The notes beneath the pieces are model-generated. The model was not told the origin of the DNA. It made no database searches and was given only the letters and a program-made list of their open reading frames with translations. DNA of 64,000 nucleotides from Adenanthera pavonina (lineage: Eukaryota; Streptophyta; Magnoliopsida; Fabales; Fabaceae). The stretch covers positions 18,209,501 through 18,273,500 of the forward strand of contig JAIVEN010000015.1 of NCBI GenBank assembly GCA_026686845.1, written 5' to 3'. Both the position numbers and the translations under genes were made by a program. Below are positions 1-11,600 of the stretch, piece by piece; within the stretch, counting starts at the first letter, position 1, and the number at the start of each line of letters is the position of its first letter.

Positions 1-27
1 CCATCATGCATGTAAGTAGTCTCTTAT

Positions 28-504
28 GGTTTGTTTGGTTGGAGGGAAATGGGAGGAAGGGAAAGGAAGGAGAGAAAAAATATTATTAAAATTTTCCCTC
101 CCTTTGTTTGGCAATCAGGAGGAAAGGAAAAATATTATTAAAATTTTCCCTCCCCTCCCCTTATATATTTTCCCCCCAAATTGGGGTAATTTGGGGGAAA
201 AATATGTTATTGTGTTCAAAATGACCAAAATATTCTTTATTTTTTTATTACTCGGTCACACAATATACTGGTTAGTCTTGTCCTTATACTAACTTAAATA
301 AATTAAGGATATAATAGTCAAATTATAATTATTTTTCCTCATTTCCCCTCATAACCCAAACAAGGTAAAATTAAAATTCTTCCACTAAAATTCCTCATTT
401 TCCTTTCAAACGAGGTAAAATTAAAATCCCTTCTTTTCTCTCCCCTTCCTTTCTCTCCATTAAAATCCCTTCCCTCCATTTCCCTCCTTTAAACCAAACA
501 AACC
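28..504. mobile_element. Foldback MITE (hAT-like or unclassified)
   Basis: The ends are a perfect 13-bp inverted repeat: GGTTTGTTTGGTT at 28-40 and its complement at 492-504. Similarity continues inward as GGAGGGAAATGG-type sequence. The interior is pyrimidine- and purine-rich and contains a repeated TATTATTAAAATTTTCCCTCCC block near 80-110 and 128-155. No convincing 8-9-bp target duplication is visible, so the superfamily assignment is uncertain. No coding capacity is seen. Confidence 0.65.
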
Positions 505-1860
505 AAGAAAAATATTTGCATTTTTTGGGTTAATTAATATCTCCTGAATAAAATCAAATATAATGGTACGAACGAGTCCATTTAACTTCGCCACACATAG
601 CATCCCAAAATGGAACCGTACTTCGCGGTCGCGGGCTCGCGGCATCACCAACCACTAGCAAGCGAATGCGAACGTTTTTCATGTTCTTCGAACGAAGTCT
701 CAAAACCATCATTATTCTCAGGCAAAAAAAAAAAGCATTATTCGCAAAGTGCAGCCGCCAAGACCAAGTGTCCCATTCTTGATTATTAATAATAACTTCT
801 TGACCTGAGTCCATTGACGCTGTGTTATCACAAAAAAATTATTAAGTTTAATAATTTATTAGTGCATGTAGGAATATGAAACTTGGGTAAACATTTGAAA
901 GGAAAAAAGGGAAAACGATCCAGTTTGGCTTTCGTTCGTCTTTTATGGTCCCCATTACCCATTAACCAATTTTAGAGACGTAAAATTGTTACTGATGCCT
1001 AATTCCTAACCACAACCCAACTGCATGTAAAAAAAGAATGATAGTTAACGCCCATATAATTATAATTTAATTGTATCCCGTGTCATCCCCCCTATCATTA
1101 AAAAATACCCACTCTGCAATCATCAATCCCCTACCCCCTTCATTGTGGGAATTTGATGCAAAATCTATATCTATCTGTGTCCATAATAAAAACAATTAGA
1201 AAAGGTTGGAGATGATGGTTGATCTATGAATTTTGGCATTGTAGCTTCCATATTTGACTCATCTACTACACACAAAGGAGAAGGGTTGGTGGACTAACCA
1301 CCCAACTCCCAAGTCAACAAATGCCCATCATTCATTCAATATGTGATGTGCGGCTCTAACCCCTATTTTTATTTTTTTTCCTGTAATGTTTCCACCTGTA
1401 CCTTATTAATTAATTTAAAGCACTGAAACAAAAAGTTGAGACTTATTACTGGGTTCTCTCATTTGGAATTATTAGAGGAGATTTAGTTGTGGAAAGAGAA
1501 AGCGAGGAGGGAAAAGGATTAAGTCTGGTCTTGTGTTGAATGATCAGAGTAAGAGGGACGGGCCGGGGGTAGCTGGGAACCTACTTCTACTTGTTCTTGG
1601 GGGTATTGCGAGGGATTAGCGCTGTGGCAGAGGCAGATACCACGTGCACCTTTCATAAAAGCCGTTATAACTTAAGCGACCCACCCATCCCCAACCTAAA
1701 CCAGACCTACCTCTCTGCAACATCTTTAACTCTTCCTTTCACTCTCTGGGTTGTGCATGATCACCATACATGCACTAATCCAATCCCATAACATTCTATG
1801 GTGCTATTTTAATTTAATTTTGCCTCTCTAAGCTTGAAATACTAGTCAAATATCCACCAA
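505..1860. other. Intergenic DNA upstream of ACC1
   Basis: No gene is supported here. A short frame at 1591-1791 has no recognisable domain. The stretch probably contains distal promoter sequence for the carboxylase gene. A poly(A) tract between two CATTATTC copies at 710-743 is described under findings. Confidence 0.4.
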
Positions 1861-1869
1861 ATTGAACTG

Positions 1870-2680
1870 ATTTCATCTCCAGAGTTCCCAGCTTCCGTTG
1901 TCTCTACCCCAAGGTCCGTGATCCATCTCTTCTTCTTGGTCCTTCTATGATATTCTCTATTGGGTACTTGTGTTTGAATCTTTTAGCTCAATTTCTATAT
2001 TTAAATACCTTCAGACTGTAATTTTATAGTTCTAGTCTTCAAGACGGAAGAATCTTTATCCCCTATTGTCTGGGATTGGTTTCGGATCCTCCGAAGCATT
2101 TCTTTTTCGATGGATTTGACCAAAACCGTCTAGAGTGTGGATGTGGAACTAAATTGCACCGTCCAGGAAGTTATCATTGAAAAGTCTCCTTTTTTTTTTT
2201 TTTGGCAATCGATGTTTACGCAATACCGCATATGAGAGAGACTGAACTACACGGCCGTGTTTGGCTGTAGTAAAAGCTGCAGTTATTGGATGGACATATT
2301 ATAAGTTCTTATAGATGTAATCATGTAACTCAGGTTCGCCTATACTAGTTCATCTTACGACGGACGGCTCCTTTTTTTATATATTTTTTATTTTTTGCCC
2401 CTTTTTTCTTGATTCAATCTTGGCAGTAATTGGTCCCAAAAAAAAAAACTTGGCAGTAAAAGTTGAGTGGAACTTTCTTTTTTATTGTCTATCTTTAGTT
2501 TTATTATATTGTAGACGCTAGACTACGAAGGGTCTGGTCTAGAAGTAGGACATCGCTCTTCAGATGGTTTGCAGGACTCTGTTAACCAACAAATGATGTA
2601 ACTACAGGGAAAAAAAGTTCCAAATTCAGATTGCATTTTGAATGTGCCGAGCTGCTTGTAATCTGTTTTTAGCTGTGCAG
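1870..2680 (+). other. Probable 5' UTR exon and 5' UTR intron of ACC1
   Basis: The sequence TTTTTAGCTGTGCAG at 2666-2680 is a good 3' splice site only 10 bases before the ATG at 2691. This implies that the 5' UTR is interrupted by an intron. A plausible donor lies near 1913 (CCCCAAG then GTCCGT), giving an intron of about 770 bp. The T-rich composition of 2180-2500 fits an intron. The donor and the transcription start are inferred. Confidence 0.5.
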
Positions 2681-2690
2681 AAGAAGAAAA

Positions 2691-5600
2691 ATGGCTAGCA
2701 CCGGGCTTGGGAATGGATACTTAAATGGTGTATTACCAAATAGGCATTCTGCTACAATCTCTGAAGTAGATGAATTTTGCCACGCCCTTGGGGGAAAGAA
2801 GCCAATTCATAGCATACTAATTGCAAACAATGGAATGGCAGCTGTCAAGTTTATACGTAGTGTTAGGACCTGGGCCTATGAGACATTTGGCACAGAGAAG
2901 GCTATCCTGTTGGTTGCCATGGCTACTCCAGAGGACATGAGAATCAATGCAGAGCACATCAGAATGGCTGATCAATTTGTTGAAGTCCCTGGTGGGACCA
3001 ATAACAATAACTATGCCAATGTGCAACTTATTGTTGAGGTGTGTGCAATATTTTAATGAGATTATGCACTTTTACAATTTGTTGGGATCAGTAGTAAACA
3101 GCAAAGTACAAAAAATCATTTATCCATGGAGTTCGTTTTTATTGTTTCTGTTTTTGAAGAATTATCTTTCATTGAATTTGAAGTTTCTATCAAGTAGACA
3201 ACTGACTGTACGTATTGCTACTTATCACAATACATCTGATAAAAATTTGCTGCTGCTGCTGCATAATTTGATCCAGTTACTGCAGCTTGTAATGGCCTTC
3301 TTATTGATTTCTTTTTTCTTTGGCCTTCTTATTTATAGATTTTGGTTGTTTATATAGTAACAAATCCTTGTGACCTGGTACTACATCAATGTCATGCTAA
3401 TGAGAATGCAATGTACTTCCCAGGTGGCCGAGATAACTCATGTTGATGCAGTGTGGCCTGGTTGGGGTCACGCATCAGAGAATCCTGAGCTGCCAGATGC
3501 ATTAAATGCAAAAGGAATTGTCTTTCTTGGACCCCCTTCTGTATCTATGGCAGCATTAGGAGATAAAATTGGTTCATCATTGATTGCTCAAGCAGCAGAA
3601 GTGCCGACCCTTCCATGGAGTGGTTCTCATGTAAATTTCAATCTCCTGTAATAGAGCCTTCCTTTTTTTTTTTTATTAAGTGAAATCCTAACTTAGGACT
3701 TAATTTCTTCTTACAGGAGAAAATTCCTCCTGAGAGTTGCTTAATCACTATCCCTGATGATATTTACCGGGAAGCATGTGTCTATACAACAGAGGAAGCA
3801 ATTGCAAGTTGTCAAGTTGTAGGTTACCCTGCAATGATTAAGGCCTCTTGGGGTGGTGGTGGTAAAGGCATAAGAAAGGTTTGTTTATTGTGCAAGCAAT
3901 ACTGTGGCATTTAAACAGCTTTATAATATTGGTATTTGCACAGTTGAATTTGCAAACTAATTATGTCTTCCATTTCATGAGCAATCAAGTTAGTTTAAAT
4001 CAGAAAACTAGATAAATATTTATAATGCTGGAATATTTTGTGCCAACCCTTGGTATATGTGATTTATTTGATAAAGTCTAGAAATTAAGAGGCATTTGTA
4101 TATTGTAGGTTCATAATGATGATGAGGTTAGGGCATTGTTCAAGCAAGTTCAAGGGGAAGTTCCAGGCTCTCCTATATTCATAATGAAGGTAGCATCCCA
4201 GGTATGATCCTCAGCTGAACTTTGATCTGAACAACCTTGATTCTTGGATTCTGATCATATTCTGATGATCTTCTTTTGTTTCTAATCAGAGCCGACATTT
4301 AGAAGTCCAGTTACTTTGTGATCGGTATGGAAATGTTGCTGCTTTGCATAGTCGTGATTGCAGTGTTCAAAGGAGGCACCAAAAAGTATGCCAATATTTC
4401 GGTTACTGCTCCAAATTGTTATAGCAAAATGAATCTCCTGAAAGGTCTAATCAGTTATTTATAAACAGATTATTGAAGAGGGACCAATCACTGTTGCTTC
4501 TTTAGATACGGTGAAATGGTTGGAACAGGCAGCTAGAAGATTGGCTAAAAGCGTAAATTATGTTGGTGCTGCTACGGTTGAATATCTATACAGCATGGAC
4601 ACCGGCGAGTACTACTTTCTGGAGCTGAACCCCCGATTACAGGTAGTATAATCTTAACTTTGGTCTATGTCATAATTCTTATAGTTTCTTATGATTTGAT
4701 CAATTTTCCTTTCTGAATTTGGTTTTCCCATTTGTATTCATTACTATGTTAGTTGATATCTACTTGCGAGGTGGTTATATAAGCATAGTTTATTCTCTTT
4801 TTGAAGCCATTCCAAGTTGTATTTTTTAACTCTATATTTTAATTTGTTTCTATTTTTTTCTTGTTTCTAACAACATTTTCATCAATTTGACTGATTTTTC
4901 AATTGATTTCTTCATAGGTTGAACATCCTGTTACTGAGTGGATAGCAGAGATTAATCTGCCAGCTGCACAAGTCGTTGTTGGGATGGGTATCCCTCTCTG
5001 GCAAATTCCTGGTACAACGTTAGATAAAATTTATGGTTCTTTGCTTTGTTGTTGTTTGCCCATTGACTTGATTTACCATGCTTTTCTTATATTTCTCTTT
5101 TTTAACAGAGATAAGGCGTTTCTATGGGGTGGAACATGGTGGGGGTTATGATGCTTGGAGGAACACGTCAGTTTTAGCCACTCCTTTTGATTTTGACAAA
5201 GCTGAATCTACTAGGCCAAAAGGTCATTGTGTGGCTGTACGAGTGACAAGTGAGGACCCCGACGATGGTTTTAAGCCCACAAGTGGGAAAGTGCAGGTTT
5301 GCTCCTAAGTCCAACAGCAATTCCATGTGTTATTTGCTTAACACTTCCCATCTCGTTTCTTGTATTGAGCTGCAATATTTTGTGCAGGAGCTGAGCTTTA
5401 AAAGTAAGCCAAATGTGTGGGCATACTTCTCTGTTAAGGTAGGTAATCCTGTTTCTTTATATATGGATGTAACTTCTATGAATAAGGGCTAAAAGTTGTT
5501 TTAATTATGTACATATGCAGTCTGGGGGAGGAATTCATGAATTCTCAGATTCTCAGTTTGGTACGTATCAACTTTGTTTACACAATGATTTCAGCAGTTT

Positions 5601-8600
5601 AAATGGACAGAGTGGGCAATGAAATAGCTACTCTTGATTTTAATTGCTCTGGACATCATTGTGAACTTTAGGCTATCAAATTAATTTATATGTGATGATT
5701 TATTTTGAGTAGCAACTTACCTTGCCATGTTATGAGAAATATGTTTAATGCTGGCATGCATGCCTTAGTTGTTAAGCAACAGTGAGGAAGTTAAGTTGGA
5801 TTTGTGGGTGGTTGGGTTGGCTGGAATAATAAAATTTTTATGAGAACTGTTTAAGTAAACACTAATTAATGCAAGACTAGTTATATTGAAGTACTTAATC
5901 TCTTCATTACAATCACATGCATAATTTTGCCTCATCAGCCTCAATGTTTAAAGCTACCGCATTGTTATCTATACTATTCTTTTGCAGAATTCTCTCTCTT
6001 AAACAATGAAACTTGTGCTATTTCTTGTTCATATATTCATGGATGTATGCAAGTCCGTTTTTGTAACTTAAATTTCTACAAGCTTCTGACCTCCTTTTCT
6101 TGTAACTCAGGGCATGTTTTTGCTTTTGGAGAATCTAGGGCTTTAGCTATTGCAAATATGGTTCTTGGCTTGAAGGAGGTTCAGATTCGGGGTGAAATTC
6201 GTACCAATGTTGATTATACTATCGATCTTTTAAATGTAATATTCTCACATGCTGACAACTTGTTGTATATGAAGCTTTTGGTAATGCAGAAGTAACATTA
6301 TGACAATATTTGTTCTCAGGCTTCAGACTACAGAGAAAACAAAATCCACACAGGATGGTTGGACAGTAGAATTGCAATGAGGGTTAGAGCAGAAAGGCCT
6401 CCTTGGTATCTTTCTGTTGTTGGAGGGGCACTCTATGTAAGCAGACCCTTTCTTTTTCTTTTCCAGTTTTTATTTGTTACATTGTGAACTGTATGACCCA
6501 TGATTCTAATTAATGCAGAAAGCTTCAGCTAGCAGTGCAGCTTTGGTTTCAGACTATGTTGGCTATCTTGAAAAGGGACAAATCCCTCCAAAGGTATAGC
6601 ATCTAATTGGGAGAAAAATTTACTAAGTAACTATATTTAACTCACTTATTTCGAAGTGGTATTGATTTCTGTTAATGATGATCCCAGCACATTTCTCTAG
6701 TCCACTCTCAAGTGTCCTTGAATATTGAAGGAAGCAAATATACGGTATGCATTGTTATCAGTATCAATTTAATGGAACCATTTTTCTAGTTTCCTAATTT
6801 GCTGGGGTTTCATGCTAGCATAGCTACTGCACATACGGATCATTTGTGTAATTAAAATCTTGCAAAATAATTTACAGATTGACATGGTAAGAGGAGGATC
6901 AGGAAGTTATAGATTGAGAATGAATGAATCAGAAATAGAAGCAGAGATACATACTTTACGGGATGGAGGTTTACTAATGCAGGCAAGTGCTGTTTGTCTA
7001 AACTATTGTATGCATGCGCTTGTGCCTTTTGCCCTTTTAATTTGACCCCTTTTCTGTACAATTCACATTCTGATCCCTGATATTTGGAAAACTTGTATCC
7101 CTCCTGCATGGTGGCACGATATAACCAGTCCTTTGTTCTTTGTCTGATCTTCAATTTTGTAACTGGTACCTTCACTTATTGCAGTTGGATGGAAACAGTC
7201 ACGTGATATATGCAGAGGAAGAAGCAGCTGGAACTCGTCTTCTAATAGATGGAAGGACTTGCTTGCTTCAGGTTAAATGATCTCATTTTTACCCTAAAGC
7301 TCTACATTTTTTGGGGCTAAGGCAAGCTTCTAAACCTTATTTACTTGCAGAATGATCATGATCCATCAAAATTAGTTGCAGAGACACCCTGCAAGCTTCT
7401 GAGATATTTGGTTACGGATGATAGCCATATTAATGCAGACACACCATATGCAGAGGTTGAGGTCATGAAGATGTGTATGCCTCTTCTTTCACCTGCTTCT
7501 GGGGTTATTCATTTTAAAATGACCGAAGGTCAAGCAATGCAGGTATTTACTTGTCCCACAATAAAAAGATGTGTGATCTAATTACAATAAAGTTTAAGAA
7601 AGCATTTTCTTCTGTAGGCTGGTGAACTTATAGCAAGGCTTGATTTAGATGATCCTTCAGCTGTAAGAAAAGCAGAACCTTTTCATGGGAGCTTCCCAGT
7701 CGTGGGTCCTCCTACCGCAATTTCTGGCAAAGTTCATCAGAAATGCGCTGCAAGTTTAAATGCAGCACGTATGATTCTGGCTGGCTATGAGCACAATATT
7801 GAGGAAGTGAGTGCTTCTTTGCCATTATGTCTTAACACTAAATTTTGAGTTTTTGACAATAATGCATTTTTTAGCTTGATATAATTGATCTGTCTTGGCT
7901 TTCCATCCTTTCACTTGTAGTATTAATCTGAGTCTTTTTTATGCTTGCTTAATTGATAAATTTGACGTTTTTATCCAGGTTATGCAAAATTTACTCTATT
8001 GCCTTGATAGTCCTGAATTGCCCTTCCTTCAATGGCAAGAGTGTTTTGCTGTTTTGGCAACTCGTCTTCCCAAAGATCTCAAAAATGAGGTAAGGGTACC
8101 CCTTGTGGCTTTGCCATCTGGCTCAACATTTGAAGAGTGATTTGACCTGGCCTTGACTGTATTATTTGTTAGTTGGAATCAAAATACAAGGAGTTTGAGA
8201 GGATTTCAAACTCTCAAAATGTTGACTTCCCTGCCAAATTACTGAAGGGAATCCTTGATGTGAGTTCTTCTTCTTCTTCTTTTTTTTTTCCCCTTTTCAT
8301 TCTGATTTTCCTTCTATAATGCAAACAAACTCATGGGGTTTGTTTTACTCTGCAGGTCCATCTTACCTCCTGTGCTGACAAAGAAAAAGTAGCCCAAGAG
8401 AGGCTTGTTGAACCTTTGATGAGTTTGGTGAAGTCTTATGAGGGGGGACGAGAGAGCCATGCCCGGATTATAGTTCAATCCCTTTTTGAAGAGTATCTTT
8501 CTGTTGAAGAACTATTTAGTGATAACATACAGGTTAGTTTGATCATTCAACTGCTAATATTAATATATATGGGGCGATTTGGTTAGTTATGAACTTGACT

Positions 8601-11600
8601 GAGGTACAAGGATGGCAATTGATAAATCTTCAGGGTTACTAGTAGGCACCCAAAGGTATCTATTACATGTCCATAGAAAAGCCCATGGTACTCAATGTGA
8701 GACTAAATAGCTCATACTACCATAGTCTTCATCAATTGCTCAGTGTCCTCTTTTCATTGTTTCAGGTCTTCTCCTCACCAGACTAGTTTAAGAGTCTGTG
8801 ATGAGTGGTTGTTTCTGCCTTATTAATTCTCCTAGCTTTTTGAAAGAGAGCAATTGGTGTTTTCTAATTCTCTTTATCTAACTAAAAATATTTCTCTCAC
8901 ATTGTCTTGAAGTACTTTTTCACTTTTCAGCATTGTCCATTTATCCTTCTCATGCTGATTCCAATGGTTATCATACAGCTAAATCATCAAGTTCAAGATC
9001 TTATTAAATGATGTCTCTTTTATTATTTAGGTTTCAGAATATTCATAATCTTTTCCCTTTATATCCAGGCTGATGTCATTGAACGCCTCCGTCTTCAATA
9101 CGAGAAAGATCTACTGAAGATTGTGGATATAGTACTCTCTCACCAGGTATAACATTTATGAGATGCAAAGCTTGAGTGTTTTGCTTCTTTTATGTGGTTT
9201 AGTCTTGTAGTCATTATTCTGCAATTATAATTGGCTGCATTTCTTGGGTTTCAGGGTGTCAAGAGTAAAAATAAGCTCATACTGCGACTAATGGAACAAT
9301 TGGTTTACCCTAACCCTGCTCCCTACAGGGATCAGTTGATCCGTTTCTCTGCACTCAACCATACAAATTATTCTGAGGTTGGATATTGCTTATAATGCAG
9401 AGTTTTGTGTTTATTTTATTTTTAGGAGCATAACATCTCTACTTTTCTGAGATGATGTCATGAATATATATATATATATATATATATTCTTTCAATATAT
9501 CTTTTTTTTTTTTTTTGGCCTGAACCTTTCAATATTCCATGCTGCTGCTGACTATACTGTTATTCTATTTTTGTCAATGGAGTTCTCTTGAGCATTTTGG
9601 TCAGAGTCCTGACACTCTCATTATGTCGATGCAGTTGGCTCTAAAGGCAAGTCAACTGTTGGAACAAACTAAATTGAGTGAACTTCGTTCTAGCATTGCT
9701 AGAAGTCTTTCAGAACTAGAGATGTTCACTGAGGATGGTGAGAATATTGATACTCCCAGGAGGAAGAGTGCAATTAATGACCGAATGGAGGACCTTGTGA
9801 GTGCCCCATTGGCAGTTGAAGATGCCCTTGTAGGTTTGTTTGATCACGGTGATCATACTCTTCAAAGGCGGGTTGTGGAAACTTATATTCGCAGGCTGTA
9901 TCAGGTATATCTTTTACCATTATTAACTGATTTCTTTTTTTCTTTAATCATCTGCTTGTCTAAAATTTAATATCTGCTATCAGCCATATCTTGTCAAAGG
10001 GAGTGTCAGGATGCAGTGGCATAGATCTGGTCTTATTGCTTCATGGGAGTTCTTGGAAGAGTACGTCGAAAGGAAGAGTGGAATTGAAGACCAAATGTCT
10101 GATAAAGCATTGGTGGAGAAACATAGTAAGAGAAAATGGGGAGTGATGGTTATAATTAAATCTCTTCAATTTTTGCCTGCAATAATCAATGCTGCTTTGA
10201 GGGAAGCAACCCATAACCTTCACGGAGCACTTCCAAATAGTTCTGCTGAACTGGTTGACTATGGTAATATGATGCATATTGCATTGGTGGGCATCAATAA
10301 TCAGATGAGTTTACTGCAAGACAGGTATTGGATTTATATTAACTGATCATTCCTTCTAAATTGTTGAAGTATCTTAGCTTACAATTTGTTTTGGATTAAT
10401 AATCCAGTACTTGCATTTAGTTTAAAGTCATTATTGAAATATACTGTATGGTTGAATTTTGTTTTCTTCTTGAATCACAAGGGGACTAATTTTCTTTTCA
10501 TTGATTTAGTGATCAGAACCTCCAATCTCTTATTAAAAAAGAAGCTTTTATTTTTTGTGATTTGCAGTGGTGATGAGGATCAGGCTCAAGAAAGGATCAA
10601 TAAGTTAGCCAAAATACTCAAGGAAAAGGACGTAGGCTCAACCATACATGCTGCAGGTGTAGGAGTAATTAATTGTATCATACAGAGGGATGAAGGGCGA
10701 GCCCCTATGAGGCACTCCTTTCACTGGTCAGCAGAAAAGTTCTATTATGATGAGGAGCCTTTGCTGCGTCATCTAGAACCTCCCCTATCCATTTATCTTG
10801 AATTGGTTAGTTATTTCTTGATTTTCATTGCCTGTTATGCTTTAATATGGGTGAAAGAAGCAAAATTGACTTGTACGCTAGGTCTTAGACTCATTTAATT
10901 TTTTCTGGATACAGGACAAACTTAAAGACTATGATAATATACGGTATACCCCATCCCGAGATCGTCAATGGCACTTGTACACAGTTCTAGATAACAAGCC
11001 TCAGCCTATTCAAAGAATGTTTCTTCGAACACTTGTAAGACAGCCAGTTACAAGTGATGGATTCTCTTCATATCAAGGGCTAGATGTGGAAACATCTCGT
11101 ACCCAATTGACCATGCCTTTTACTTCAAGGAGCATTTTGAGGTCCTTGATGGCTGCGATGGAGGAGTTGGAACTTAATGCACACAATGCCACTGTCAGAC
11201 CTGAGCATGCTCATATGTACCTCTATATTATACGCGAGCAACAAATTAGTGATCTTTTGCCTTACACGAAGTAATTATTGCAACATACTTGTAGATATAT
11301 TATTCTTCTAACCTTTGATCAGTGTCTGAAATTTGGGATGTTATTCTCAGGAGAATCGACATAAATGCTGGCCAAGAAGAAACAGCAGTTGAGGCAATCT
11401 TGGAAGAACTGTCACGTGAAATCCATTCATCTGTTGGTGTAAGAATGCATAGATTAGGTGTTGTTGAGTGGGAAGTCAAGCTCTGGATGGCTTCTTCTGG
11501 ACCAGCAAATGGTGCTTGGAGGATTATTGTAACTAATGTGACTGGCCATACATGCACTGTCCATGTAAGTGTTTATTCATTTAAAAATCATCACCAAAAA

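Noticed and set aside
1591..1791. 66-codon frame upstream of ACC1
   Set aside because: No family resemblance and no coding context; lies in the promoter region.
2947..3357. 136-codon + strand frame overlapping ACC1 exon 1
   Set aside because: It is in another frame than the conserved ACC1 protein and runs mostly through intron 1; the product is low-complexity.
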